Source of the DNA: Drosophila persimilis
Lineage: Eukaryota; Arthropoda; Insecta; Diptera; Drosophilidae
Length of the DNA stretch: 64,000 bases
Reading direction: 5' to 3'
Assembly: GCF_003286085.1 (NCBI RefSeq)
Contig: NW_020825326.1
Span: 2,749,464-2,813,463 of the forward strand
The notes beneath the pieces are model-generated. The model saw only the letters and a program-made list of their open reading frames with translations, had not been told where the DNA came from and made no database searches. Position numbers and translations under genes: made by a program. Of this stretch, positions 41,720 to 52,783 are shown piece after piece; within the stretch, counting starts at the first letter, position 1, and the number at the start of each line of letters is the position of its first letter.

Positions 41720-43472
41720 TTATTGGATGGAACTACGGGGTTCTACTGGCAGGAGAACGACCTTGACAATCGGTCTTTTGAGGGTACCGCGGGCAGTAAG
41801 GATATCCACCACACGGACCCTGTCGTCGGCACCGGGATACACGGAAGTTATCCTTCCGAGCCGCCATTCGTTGGACGGCAGGTTATCCTCCTTGATGACC
41901 ACCATATCGCCAACCTGCAGATTTGGCGTCGGCGTCGGCGTGCCACTTAGTCCGCTTGTGGAGCTCCTTGAGGTATTCCTCCTTCCACCTTTGACAGAAC
42001 TGTTGGTTGAGGGCCTTCAAATGCTGCCACCGATTGATGATCGAATTAAGGTTCCCCTTTATTTCGGGCTCGGCCGTACTCATTAAGGGCCCCCCAATAA
42101 GGAAGTGCCCGGGAGTGAGGGCTAGCAGCTCCGTCGGATCATCGGACATCGGTGAGAGCGGCCTGGAATTGAGGCACGCTTCAATCTTCGCGAGCAGCGT
42201 AGAAAGCTCTTCAAACGTATACCTCCGAGTGGACGTGGCCTTGTAGAAGAGAGTTTTGAAACTCTTCATTCCGGCTTCCCATAGGCCTCCCATATGTGGA
42301 GCTCCTGGTGGGATGAAGCGCCACGAAACCCGCTGATGGCTATACGCATCAGTCACCGAGTCCTTAAACGCGTCAAGGAAGTCACTGGAAAGCAGGGTTG
42401 CTGCACCAACGAAAGTTTTTCCATTATCTGAATGGATACGCTGTGGACATCCGCGCCTTGCGACGAAACGAGCGAAGGCGGCGAGAAATTTTTCGGTGGT
42501 GAGGTCGGACGTGGGTTCTAAATGTATCGCCTTTGTGGAAAAACACACGAATACGCACACATACCCCTTCGTGATCAGACATGCTCTCCCTGTATAGTTC
42601 CGTATTTCGAAAGGACCCGCGTAATCAATCCCGGTATGCGTAAACGGTCTGGAAAAGGACGACCGCTCGGTTGGGAGATCTCCCATCATTTGGGTTTGCA
42701 ACCTTCTTTTGTGAATAACGCAGACCTTGCAGGAGTTCACAACCCCCTTCATAAGCCTTTGAACCTTTGGAATCCAATACTTTGATCGAATGAGGCGCAC
42801 CATCAATTGGTTGCCGCCATGAAGAGTTATCCGGTGTGTAAATTGCGCGAGAAGGCGAGACAATCGACAATTATATGGGAGAATGATTGGATGTCGTTCG
42901 TCGTATCTTAGCACTTCAGAGCCTGCGACACGGCCGCATGCTCTGATCAACCCATGGCGGTCTAGGAAAGGGTTCATGTTCAGGATAGAACTTGACCTTG
43001 GCGTTGGCCGCTTACCGCTTAGGCAGCGATACTCCTCGGGGTATTCTCTACGCTGCGTCTCTAGGATAAGAGTTTTTTCAGCTTCGGTAATTTCGCCGCT
43101 CGTAAGATGGCCCTTTTGCGCGGTTGCTAACTTCCGGCAGCGCTTGGTGAAGCGCAGGATATATGCACGGACTCGTAGAGCTCTCTCCAGATTGGAGAAT
43201 CGTTCGAGGAAGTCTTCGGCTGGGTTGAGTGCGAAATGGGCTTTTACAGTTCGCTGCTCTAAGGTCATAACGGGGGAGTTATTAACTGGTGCCGGCCATT
43301 GATCTCGGCCCTTCTGCAGCCAAGTTGGTCCGTGCCACCAGAGTTGGTTCTCCACCAACTCCTGTAACGGCACGCCTCTGCTGGCTAAGTCCGCGGGGTT
43401 CTGTTCGGATGGAACGTGGCACCACTTCTCAATATCGGTCGCTTGAGATATCCTAGTCACTCGGTTGGCCAC
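41720..43472 (-). pseudogene. pol: BEL2 RNase H tail and integrase
   Basis: One 529-residue frame: WCHVPSEQNPADLASRGV and QLWWHGPTWL, zinc finger HRITLHGGNQLMV..CKVCVIHKRR, core GIDYAGPF (Asp), HSDNGKTFVGA (Asp), PHMGGLWEAGMKS (Glu intact), SRPLSPMSDDP, ALTPGHFLIGGPL. The frame then slips at a GCCGAC triplet run near 41,935. The C-terminal domain (GDMVVIKEDNLPSNEWRLGRI, VRVVDILTARG) continues in another frame to about 41,720. The catalytic triad is complete. Confidence 0.85.
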
Positions 43473-45550
43473 GAACGTGGTCCAGCCAGGCGAGGACTAT
43501 GGTGGAATCGGTCCAGCAATAGCAGCTCGTACTTGCTGTTGGCATATTCGGCAGGATAGCCGCCGCCATTTCGGACAAAAGCACTGCCCCGCAAAGCTCT
43601 AACCGGGGGAGCGACACGGTTTTCACGGGTGCGACTCGCGTTTTCGCTGTGAGAAGCTGCACCTCGACCAAACGGTCAACCTCAATGCGGACGTAGATGG
43701 CGGCACCGTAAGCCCTTTCGGATGCATCGCAGAACCCATGATGTTCGACTTTTACCGCTGGCCGGGAGCCGACCCATCTTGGAATATGGATTTGGTCGAG
43801 AGCGGAGTAGCTCCGCAGGAAACTTTGCCAGCGCTGGCGCATCTCGCTTGGAAGCTCATCGTCCCATCCCAGGTCCTGCAACCAGATTTCTTGCATGAAG
43901 ATCTTGGACCGAACAATGAATGGGGCCAACCACCCCGCGGGGTCGAACAGCCTTGCGATCTGGGACAGAACTGCTCGCTTGGTGTATGACGACTCAGGCG
44001 CTAACTCGGGAGGGACAAAAAAAAAACTCGTCTGAAGTCGCTTTCCAGCGAATCCCGAGAGTCTTAGCCGTGCTCTCTTCCTCCATCTCCAGAAAATCTG
44101 TGTGGAGACGATGAGCACTCGGAATTCCTGCCAGAATAGCTTTGTGGTTTGAAGTCCACTTCCGCAGCGGAAAACCTGCAGAGCTAAGTGCGGCCTGCAA
44201 CTTGCGGATCGTTAGTCGAGCCTCATCGGTAGAATCCGCTCCGGCTAGGACATCGTCGACATACATGAATGATCGGATAATGCGACTTGCTTTCGGAAAT
44301 CTGGACTGGACGTCGCTTGCTAGCTGTTGCAACACTCGGATGGCAAGAAAAGGAGCGCAATTGACTCCGAAGGTTACGGTCTTAAGTTCATAGTCGCGGA
44401 TGAGTCCCTCCTTGTTTCGAAATAATATTCGCTGGAAAGGGGTGTGTTTCGGGTCAACCCAAATTTGGCGATACATCTTGGTGATGTCCGCGTTGAAAAC
44501 GTACCGGAAATAACGCCACTTCAGGATCTGGAGGGTCAAGTCAGATTGGAGGACCGGGCCGGCGTGCAGAAGATCATTCAAACTCACACCGTTGGTCGAC
44601 GGGCTGGATGCGTTAAATACCACGCGGACCTTCGTGGTAGTGCTCTCAGGCTTGAAGAAAGCGTGGTGCGGAAGGTAGTAGGTTGAGGACCCATGAGTCG
44701 GAGGAACTTCTGTCATATGTTCAAGCTCTAGGTATTCTTGGATTACGGTGTCGTACTGCTCTTGTAGGGGACCGTTTCTTTTCAAGCGATTTTCGTTTCT
44801 TAGGAACTGGGCCAGCGCGGCTGCCCTTGAATACCCCAGATCTGATCCGAGATGATCTGGGTCGCGAAACGGTAACGTGACGACGTATTTCCCGCTTGGC
44901 GTTCTTGACGTAGTTCGGAGGAAATTTCTTTCGCAGTACGAATCCGACTCGCTTTGTATTTTAGTAGGAATGTCCTCCACCTCCCAAAACTTTGTGAGGA
45001 GTTTGTCCAACGGAGTCTCTAGCTCGGTGGAAATTTGCGTGGAGAAGGATGCGACCCGGCCTTGTACCGTGTTTGGCACTGGGCCTGTAAGAACCCACCC
45101 GAAAATGGTTTCCTGTCCGAGGAGAGATCCACAGATGTTCGTCTGTGAGCCGCTCAAGAGGATGGATGGAAGGATGTCGGCACCAATCAGGACATCTATT
45201 TGTGAGCTTTCGTAAAATGTCGGGTCTGCCCATGGCAGGTTCGGCAAGTCTCGCAACGAGTGTTGCGGGATCGGGTGGGAGGGAAGGCTGCCTGATAGTT
45301 CCGGCAGGACATAGGCTGTGGCGTCCAATTGTAAGCCCGGCTTAGTCGGGGAACGGATGGAAAAATGGCAGAGTTTCTTGGACTGAGCGGATATTGTCTG
45401 ATTGAGGCCCGAGACCTGTGCCTGGGCGAGTCGGAATGGCAACTTAATGATCTGGAAGAGACGTTCCGTAATGAACGTCGCCTCGGAACCTGGGTCGATT
45501 AGAGCGCTGGCGCGAAAATTTGTCCCCAAGTGGCAAATATTAATAGGCAC
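43453..45550 (-). pseudogene. pol: BEL2 protease and reverse transcriptase
   Basis: Protease part: ASALIDPGSEATFITERL (DPG active-site variant), then IDVLIGADILPSIL and TIFGWVLTG. RT: YVVTLPFRDPD, YYLPHHAFFKPESTTTKVRVVF, VFNADITKMYRQIWVDP, TVTFGVNCAPFLAIRVL, FMYVDDVLAGADS (YVDD near 44,260), LRKWTSNH. The frame shifts at a poly-A/T run near 44,030 and continues YTKRAVLSQIARLFDPAGWLAP, FIVRSKIFMQEIW, HGFCDASERAYGAAIYVR and SLPRLELCGAVLL. Start follows gag after a frame change near 45,545. Confidence 0.85.
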
Positions 45551-46974
45551 TCCGTGCCTAGGAGTACCGCCCTCTTGCCGGAGGCGAAATAGTTCTGAAC
45601 GCTAGGCTGAGCTTCGGCAGGAGTCGGAAGTGGTACGGAATTGGGCACGGATTGGCTGGAAACTGGAGTGCCACGGTGCAGCAGCGTATGATGCCGGTCT
45701 CCACACGTGTTGCAGTTGTGGGCGCTTTGGCATTCACGAATCTGGTGACCTCTTGCGAAACAGTTTAAGCAAAGCATTTTTTGCTTAATATAGCTGGAGC
45801 GAGCATCAGGTCTCATCTGAAGGAATTGAGAGCATACCCGGATCGGATGGTTCTCTTTGGAGCAAAGATCACACGCTCTCCGCTTCGGATCCACAGTTGT
45901 TCCGAAAGAGTGAACCCGCCTTGCAACAGGGCTCTCTTGGGAACGGAAAGGGTTGGGATTGCCCTTTGACCTCTCTGACATGGGTAGACTCGCCCTGGAG
46001 TGGGCCTGAGTCTCCATGCCTGGATGGCCGTCCTCGGTCACCTCGAGAGACAGGTACCGCTCCGCCAGGAACTTGTCCATAGCGTGCCAGGTGGGAATTT
46101 CGGACTTGTGTGTCACGGACTGCTCCCAAAGCTCCAAAGTCGTTTTCGGCAACTTCGCGGATATGAGGTACACTAACACTCCGTCAGCGAAAATGCTGTC
46201 TGTGGAGACCTCGGAGTGGTTGAGTGTCGTAAGGCACTTGTGGACGGCCCTCTGAAGCTCTTTTAGCGCTGCAGCTGACTCGGTGCGGATTTGGGGCAGA
46301 CTGAAAAGGATCTTCAGCTGGGCTTTGAGTATCAGCCTCTTGTTCTGGAAACGCTCACGGAGGGCGCTCCATGCGGACGCGAACCCTTCGTTCGTGAGTG
46401 GAGCCTGTGCCACTATGTCGTGGGCCTCACCGCTTGTTTTTTTGTTGAGGTGGAACAGTTTTTCTACTGGAGCCAACCTCGGGTTCTCTATATATATGGC
46501 GGTGAACAGGTCTCGGAACGTGGGCCACTGCTGATAGTCCCCACTGAAAACTTCAGTGTCACATGGAGGAAGACGGCAACCGCCGGACGTCGGCACATGA
46601 ACGGCCAGTTGAGGCGTGTGAGGGACAGTCGGGGGTTCGAGCTGATCGTTCAGTTCGGCAAGGCATTGCGCGTAGACCGCGTAGCAGTCATCGTACATCC
46701 CCTGGACGTCAGCTACCCCCTCTGGATCTACTTCCGTTATCGCCTCCACACAGGCCTCGAACTCCGCGTCCACCTTCGCCCACAGGCTTCGGAGTTGATC
46801 TCGATGGACTTGGGAGAGCGAGCGGGTTGGTGTGCTAGCATCTGGAGCGCTGAGCTTCTGGTCGAAGCGTGTCAGTCTACTTGCAGCCAAGGCAAACTTA
46901 GACCGTGCGGAACTGGCGGCCGATTGGGCCATAGTGGTCGGAACCGTGCGAGGGACGACCGAGGGGAGCAACAA
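45499..46974 (-). CDS. gag: BEL2 Gag
   Basis: An intact 491-residue frame. The likely start is the Met in TMAQSAASS (about 46,932). Features: basic/Ser-rich N-terminus, coiled part (ELNDQLEPP), capsid with CDTEVFSGDYQQWPTFRDLF and KLFHLNKKTSGEAHDIV, SAKLPKTTLELWEQS, then zinc motifs CDLCSKENHPIRVC, CLNCFARGHQIREC and CNTCGDRHHTLLH (about residues 370-440). This is the standard BEL/Pao Gag. The final residues run in a frame that overlaps the protease frame, so one shift is needed to enter pol. Long plus-strand frames here are antisense shadows. Confidence 0.85.
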   Translation of the reverse strand: MLLPSVVPRTVPTTMAQSAASSARSKFALAASRLTRFDQKLSAPDASTPTRSLSQVHRDQLRSLWAKVDAEFEACVEAITEVDPEGVADVQGMYDDCYAVYAQCLAELNDQLEPPTVPHTPQLAVHVPTSGGCRLPPCDTEVFSGDYQQWPTFRDLFTAIYIENPRLAPVEKLFHLNKKTSGEAHDIVAQAPLTNEGFASAWSALRERFQNKRLILKAQLKILFSLPQIRTESAAALKELQRAVHKCLTTLNHSEVSTDSIFADGVLVYLISAKLPKTTLELWEQSVTHKSEIPTWHAMDKFLAERYLSLEVTEDGHPGMETQAHSRASLPMSERSKGNPNPFRSQESPVARRVHSFGTTVDPKRRACDLCSKENHPIRVCSQFLQMRPDARSSYIKQKMLCLNCFARGHQIRECQSAHNCNTCGDRHHTLLHRGTPVSSQSVPNSVPLPTPAEAQPSVQNYFASGKRAVLLGTECLLIFATWGQIFAPAL

Positions 46975-47393
46975 GGCCTCAAAGGCATGTGGTGCGTGAG
47001 CCCTGGACGTGGTCGGACCTCGCTCAGTTGGGGCCGGACGGGAAGATGTGGGCGTAGCGATTGAGCCGTTGGAGCTGGGTGGATGGGTTAAACTCAGCGA
47101 TAACGCGTATCAGAGTCGCAAAGCAGGTGAGCGGAAATGGAGAAGTGGAAGTTTTGAACGACGAACCGTGGATATGTGGCCTTGGCGGAATTTATCGCGA
47201 GTATTTATTGGCCGGAATATAAATATAAAATACTACGATCAAATACAAAAAAAAAATGTCCAACCAAGAGCGACTAATGGATGAGCAATGATATTGATGC
47301 ACAAGGTCCCCCTATATAGAGTCGGTTGCAAACCGAATGTTCAAAACAATATACCCTTGAAAAGCAGGGTAGCGCGTCACTTGGCGTTCCGTT
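46975..47393. other. BEL2 leader between gag and foldback
   Basis: Untranslated sequence upstream of BEL2 gag on the minus strand. No gene is seen. It becomes AT-rich at 47,215-47,300 and ends at the left arm of the inverted repeat. Confidence 0.5.
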
Positions 47394-49297
47394 ACGGCAC
47401 TAACCATACAGTATATAGATGTGCCAGTTCATACAACGAAAGTGTCACACACCGGCTTGCGCTATCCGTACCCCAGAGTGACGTCATCATGAGAGAGAGA
47501 GCGCAGAGAGAACATCTTTGCATGTGTTAGTACACACGCAATATGTTTCGACAAAAAGTATGTGATTGTATGTTTTTTCAGATTTTTTGAACTCTCTCAG
47601 GTCTGATCTGTTTTGCCACCAGCATGTTTTAGTGTATGGGTGCACATGCATTCGCACGTACTTTGCGTGTGTGTGTTTACTATTGCTGGCCGCTAGAACT
47701 GAAATTTGAGTTTGGTTCTTGTTTCGGGTCTTTTGATGGACTGACCTACCGCCACAAAATAAATGAAGAATGGGCAGGGGGTGGGGGTATGGTACACTAG
47801 GGCGCGGGAAACAAAATAAAAGCTGTTATTTGTTTGATTTATACCACAAAATATAAAATATTACAATAATATAATTGCACATTGATTTCCTTATCTTAAG
47901 CAGGTTGATTATAAATTATGCAAACGCCGTCGGTTCTCGACGTTTTGTTTATATCAAAGACTATACAATACCAAAGACTATACAATACCAAGATGTTGCA
48001 TGAGCGACCAAAAAGCTGTTCTATGGCGGGTCCTAACATTAGAACCCAAAAGGCACGAGGGAGCGCGCGGGGTTTCAATTCCCTTTTCGCCTGTACTTCG
48101 TCTCTACCGCGACCCCGCTGCCCATCGGTTTCGTCTGTTCGGCAATTCTGGACTCTCGAGCCTCAGCACCGTCGAAGCGGTGGTCGCGGATCGCCGATGT
48201 CTTTGGAGCGGCACAGTGGGAAAATTCGATTGGAAAATTCTCTATTAGAATTTATCTAAAGAACTCATACAATTTTTTTACTATTTCGGCTGAGTCCCAC
48301 TGTGCCGCGCCAAAGACATCAGCGACCACGCTGCCCTACGGTTTCAGCACGCAGACAATTCATATTTTGTTTTTGTATTCTTTCTCTCGAGACACACCGA
48401 CTCGACGCTGACCGGGCAGCAGTAATTTTGAAAACCCTCATGCAATATACGAATGTAATAAACTTTAATATTTATGTGCATATGTATGTACATAAGATAT
48501 TTTATAATTGAATTAGAAAATTTATGGGTATTGTCCATGAGAGTATTCAAGGTGCGACCGGCATCTAAATTTGTACTTTGCAGATTCCCGTCGGAAAGCG
48601 CGCGATTGACAATTGATTTGAAATATATGTAAAACCAATTCCATTTATATTTATGCATATTTATTTAAGTATATATATATATTTTCTTATATTGTATATT
48701 TAGATACATCATTATTTTAGTTATAATAAACAAAAACGTCGAGAACCGACGGCGTTTGCATAATTTGTATAATTTATAATCAACCTGCTTAAGATAAGGA
48801 AATAAATGTGCAATTATATTATTGTAATATTTTATATTTTGTGGTATAAATCAAACAAATAACAGCTTTTATTTTGTTTCCCGCGCCCTAGTGTACCATA
48901 CCCCCACCCCCTGCCCATTCTTCATTTATTTTGTGGCGGTAGGTCAGTCCATCAAAAGACCCGAAACAAGAACCAAACTCAAATTTCAGTTCTAGCGGCC
49001 AGCAATAGTAAACACACACACGCAAAGTACGTGAGAATGCATGTGCACCCATACACTAAAACATGCTGGTGGCAAAACAGATCAGACCTGAGAGAGTTCA
49101 AAAAATCTGAAAAAACATACAATCACATACTTTTTGTCGAAACATATTGCGTGTGTACTAACACATGCAAAGATGTTCTCTCTGCGCTCTCTCTCTCATG
49201 ATGACGTCACTCTGGGGTACGGATAGCGCAAGCCGGTGTGTGACACTTTCGTTGTATGAACTGGCACATCTATATGCTGTATGGTTAGTGGTTACGG
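47394..49297. mobile_element. Foldback-like unit with long inverted arms
   Basis: Two arms of about 560 bp, 47,394-47,952 and 48,726-49,297, are reverse complements with few differences (for example an extra ATAATTTGT in the right arm). They share ACTAACCATACAG, CACACCGGCTTGCGC and GTCGGTTCTCGACG. The spacer (773 bp) contains a second, smaller inverted pair: GATGTCTTTGGAGCGGCAC (48,197-48,215) against GTGCCGCGCCAAAGACATC (48,302-48,320). No transposase is seen. Long arms with a small core are typical of foldback/Galileo-type elements. Exact ends and target duplication could not be fixed. Confidence 0.65.
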
Positions 49298-50182
49298 TCA
49301 AGCGCGGCACCGAAAAATATTCTCCCACCAACAACAACGCAAGCAAACGGTGGAGAAGCGAAAGCGAAAGGAAAAACGAAAAGAGTGCATCGTATGTGTG
49401 TGTGTGTATGGGTGTAAGTGCTAGGTACCGTGGATTAACGACCCCCCCTTTTGACGAGATTGAAACAACGGGTAAAAAAAAAACGGAGTAACCGTTTTAT
49501 ATACAATACAATACAATATATGTATGTATATACAGATGTGCAAGAGTTGTTAGTTGAAAATGCGTGCGCATATGTAAAATGATATGTATGGAGTCGTGTT
49601 TTATTTTTATTGGCAATATATAAGTTAAATAAAGATTGGTTGTGATTTGTGATTTGTTATTCTATATTCTTTAAAACAAACGAAACAACTATAACCCGTT
49701 GAGCATGCACGGAATGAACAACAAATTAATTGCAAGAATTTGTCTTTTTGTTTGTTGCCAGCCGCTTGGATTGCGTTGCTTACACATATGTACATATGTA
49801 TGTATGTTGGTGTGCATGTGCATTTGTCAGCAACGAAAGCTCAGCTGGTAGCTGGGAGCGGTAGGAATATGATTTACAGACAGCTATATATTAATGTGGG
49901 CACTGGATCGGAGGAGGAACGCAGGAGATAGCTCGGATCAAATTAAACCTTTGGAGAAATAGGAGGCCACAACCGTTGGCAGAACGAAGTATGGTTTAAT
50001 TTGGAGCTAGAGCGAGAAAGGCATATATGTACATATGCCGCGGGAACTCGGACTGGGATGGGAAACTCGCACAAAATCACTGCACTGGTGTTGGGCACAA
50101 TCGAAGGGTTGTACTTATCTTACACTTGGAGCGATCCGCCGATGCTGGCTGGGGTGAGCTTCTCCTTATGGGGAAGGCGAAG
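49298..50182. other. BEL2 leader between foldback and primer site
   Basis: Non-coding, AT-rich, with TATG/CATA runs (49,500-49,540, 49,780-49,810), a GT run (49,395-49,412) and a block of C (49,441-49,450). No domain-bearing frame is present. The last 180 bases border the primer site and are probably the original leader. Confidence 0.45.
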
Positions 50183-50200
50183 ATCCGGCTCGAAGGACCA
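50183..50200 (-). promoter_or_regulatory. BEL2 primer-binding site, tRNA-Tyr
   Basis: Plus-strand ATCCGGCTCGAAGGACCA equals the 3' end of tRNA-Tyr including CCA, 18 of 18 by recall of the tRNA. It is one base away from the 5' LTR. It is a primer site, not a tRNA gene, because no other tRNA part is present. Confidence 0.85.
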
Positions 50201-50201
50201 A

Positions 50202-50569
50202 TGTTTGTAGTGGAGCGGATCGAGGATCAATTATCCAACGGCGAGGTGTATGTTCCAGTATAAACTCCTAGCAGTCGTCACAGAAAGGAAAGGCCGATGG
50301 GTTTCGTTGTGTGTATATATGTATATATATTGTTCATGTAGTTATTGGGTATTCGCGCGGTATGTCGACAGGTTGAAGCGGGGGTGAAAACGTAACTGAC
50401 TCTCTAAACCTTATGATCTATGCTTTATGCTGCCTTTATGCTGCGGTGAGCGCCGTGTGGATCGTGGATTGTGGATCCGAGCGCCCCTCCGAGCGCGCGA
50501 GTGCGAGCCGGGACCGAGGCGCGCGGAGCCGGCACAGTGCGCGGAAACTGTCTATTGCTGGCCTGAACA
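50202..50569 (-). repeat. BEL2 5' LTR
   Basis: 368 bp, the partner of 40,319-40,682. It ends at GGCCTGAACA followed by the target duplication CACAT (50,570-50,574). Confidence 0.92.
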
Positions 50570-50574
50570 CACAT

Positions 50575-51285
50575 CTTCTTCACCGTAGGCATGTTGGTCT
50601 CATGCACCATGCATGAGAACAGATCGAAGAACTGGGTCCATTTTAATAGATCCCCATCAAACTTTGGGATGCTGATGCGTGGAAGATGCACGTTATCCGT
50701 GTTTGGTGTGGCTGATTTTGCCAATGCTTTTTGGACCTTACTTTCCATTGTTAGGTAGGATTCCATGTTATATCCTCCTTCCACTGGGTCCTCGTATTCC
50801 TCATGAATTGTGAAGTGGACTTCCTGCGCTTGATTGCGCTTGTTTCAGATTGCGTTTAACGGACTCTACTATGGCCTTTTGTCGGCGACATAGTGAAAGA
50901 AGTTTGCTGTAATCCTTCGAGGACTGCTGGATCAGACCGCTTTCTTTGGGAGCTACCGGAGGACTCTCATGCTTTTCTTTAAAGACGATTTGACGTTCCC
51001 CACGAGCACTAGTAGTCTGTGATAGCTTATCCATGCATTCGGTAAAGATCGTAATGTGTTGCTTACAGGTTGTACGTAAGTCTTCACGGAATTTTACGTA
51101 TTCATCCGTTTTGACTGTATCGCGAAGTTTGGAGACGTTTTTGTTGAAGCGATTCCACGCATTTTAGAGTGCTGATATTTTGGCTTGAAAATAAGAGGCC
51201 GTTTGCTTTCGTTCTTGGGAATCTTTTTTAAAGTTCCGAATGCACCTCGATATTTCCTCACCAATCTCTTGCTGCACATCCATTG
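50575..51285 (-). pseudogene. gag: BEL1 Gag N-terminal part
   Basis: The minus frame ending at the BEL2 insertion reads ISIPKFDGDLLKWTQFFDLF and HETNMPTVKKM, the conserved capsid start of roo/BEL Gag. It connects in frame with the part resuming at 40,313. Upstream frames carry a Lys/Gln-rich segment (SLCRRQKAIVESVKRNLKQAQ) and AFGTLKKIPKNESKRPL after frame breaks, as far as about 51,285. Confidence 0.75.
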
Positions 51286-51719
51286 CCATTGTAGCGGCAG
51301 CTTCTGCCTCCATATGTGTATCCATTCTATCTGTTTTTACTTATTTCTTTTGACCCGTTGGGATTGTTTTATTTGCTTTGCAGCTGGATACGCTCCGAAT
51401 CGCAAGCGTTGTCGGTCAGAAAGGTAATACTACAGGTGATGTGTTGGATGGAGGGATTTGTGTTGTTTCCAATCTATGGAACGCACGGAACAACAAAAAT
51501 TGATTACCTTGGTGGTAATCGAATTCTATAGCTATTTTTTTGTTGGCTGATAACCTGAATATGTCAGATTTGCCAAAGTGATACTTATTGGTAGGAGATG
51601 CTACCGTAAGTGTATGGCCTGATGCCAAATTTTTATTGAAGATGTCCTGTTGACTGCTTCAATCTGATGTCCAGATCGAATCACTGTAGCTTGTCTGACA
51701 GTTTGAAAGGATGACCAAG
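51286..51719 (-). other. BEL1 5' leader
   Basis: Non-coding sequence between the decayed Gag start and the primer site. A short minus frame (51,416-51,628) shows no domain. Confidence 0.5.
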
Positions 51720-51732
51720 GTCGGGGTCACCA
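51720..51732 (-). promoter_or_regulatory. BEL1 primer-binding site (tRNA-Trp-like)
   Basis: Plus-strand GTCGGGGTCACCA matches the 3' end of tRNA-Trp with CCA over 13 bases and lies two bases from the LTR. The Trp assignment is from recall of the tRNA and is moderately sure. Confidence 0.65.
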
Positions 51733-51734
51733 AA

Positions 51735-52307
51735 TGTTAATGTGTGTGTGTGTAGGAAGCTGGGTTGCATACGGTACGTAAACCGTCTACAGTTTGGTCG
51801 TCGCAACTAGAACTTGAACCAGTTGGACTGCGGAGTGGGTATCCTACGGTGCGCAAGGGAGGGTCTGATGACACGGCGACAGCCTCTGATGATTGCGATG
51901 GAAGATAAGTGACAGGCAGTTATGGTACTGTTTCTGATACTGTGTTTTATTGAAAAAATACATCTCCTTATATAGCTAGCAGTGGTACTCTTATTCTATG
52001 GGAAGGAACGCACAGGCTCCTTGTGAGTGTATTTTTAGATTGGGTACACTTACTCTGTGCGGGGGTTACATTTCAGTGCATTTACTTAGGTACTTGGCAG
52101 CAATAAAGTAGATAGTTTATTGCATGATCCCTTTTGGTGGGTTCGAGTTTACAAGTGATATAGACTATTCTTAGTTGCTAATGTAATTTTCGTGTCGTCA
52201 TATTCATTCACATGAAGTGACATGGACAATTTTATTTATGAGTATTTGTGTATGAGATTGCACTGTATATTCATAATATTCATTAAATATATGTCTGTGG
52301 CTGAACA
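51735..52307 (-). repeat. BEL1 5' LTR
   Basis: Starts TGTTAATGTGTGTG and ends GTGGCTGAACA on the plus strand (TG...CA). It lies next to the primer site at the 5' end of BEL1. At about 573 bp it has no partner in the window because the 3' end of BEL1 is gone. The minus-strand start TGTTCAG is roo-like. Confidence 0.7.
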
Positions 52308-52485
52308 GGTACGAAAGGATTGGATTGCTCAAAATGATGCCGCATGTTCTTAAATATTTTTTTTTCATTTACACATACATCCAAAGACACCAACAAGGAA
52401 AATGATGTAAGGCAACACATATTAACCCTAACCAACCCCATATTAGCCCTTACCGATATTAACCCTAACCGATCCCGATACTATA

Positions 52486-52695
52486 CTGCGATAAGTTTTA
52501 TGCGATATTATTCTGCGATATGAGACTGCGATAAGTTTTATGCGAGATTATTCTGCGATATGAGACTGCGATAAGTTTTATGCGAGATTATTCTGCGATA
52601 TGAGACTGCGATAAGTTTTATGCGAGATTATTCTGCGATATGAGACTGCGATAAGTTTTATGCGAGATTATTCTGCGATATGAGACTGCGATAAG
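52486..52695. repeat. 40-bp tandem array, about 5.25 copies
   Basis: The unit contains CTGCGATAAGTTTTATGCGA, then GATTATTCTGCGATATGAGA. Copies are identical except for the first (GATATTATTC). The array lies immediately upstream of the transposase start and could be the subterminal repeat zone of that element. Confidence 0.92.
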
Positions 52696-52783
52696 TCTGA
52701 GGATGATTTGGACGATCGACAAGAAGAGAGAAAAGACGTGAAATAAATAAGTTAATAAAAACTACACGAAGAACTGCGCCACA

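Larger units (their letters stand above)
40319..50569 (-). mobile_element. BEL2: complete 10.25-kb BEL/Pao element
   Basis: Minus strand: 5' LTR (50,202-50,569), tRNA-Tyr primer site, a 3.2-kb leader holding a foldback structure, gag, protease-RT, RNase H-integrase, an extra knuckle/protease-like cassette, polypurine tract and 3' LTR (40,319-40,682). Flanked by CACAT. It is inserted into BEL1 gag. LTRs are almost identical, apart from a short TA-repeat difference and a few substitutions, so the insertion is recent compared with BEL1. Pol carries a few frameshifts. Confidence 0.88.
33770..52307 (-). mobile_element. BEL1: roo-like BEL/Pao element with env, split by BEL2
   Basis: Minus-strand order: 5' LTR (51,735-52,307), primer site, gag, [BEL2 insertion 40,319-50,569], rest of gag, protease, RT, RNase H, integrase, env. 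The 3' LTR is lost. A single pol-env reading direction with an F-type envelope is the roo arrangement. Many frame breaks, a lost catalytic integrase residue and the BEL2 insertion make it inactive. Confidence 0.82.

Noticed and set aside
46291-47064. 257-residue plus-strand frame
   Set aside because: Antisense shadow of the BEL2 Gag, with no domain and no ATG context.
50183-50200. tRNA-Tyr gene; likewise tRNA-Lys near 30,664 and tRNA-Leu near 63,837
   Set aside because: Only the 3' acceptor ends match, each directly next to an LTR. They are primer-binding sites.
52422-52475. AACCCTAACC motifs resembling telomere repeats
   Set aside because: Only two or three irregular copies, not a tandem array. 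Flies of this group lack telomerase repeats and the stretch leads into the 40-bp array.
52486-52695. 40-bp periodic array as a CRISPR array
   Set aside because: The units are contiguous with no spacers, and the context is eukaryotic transposon sequence.
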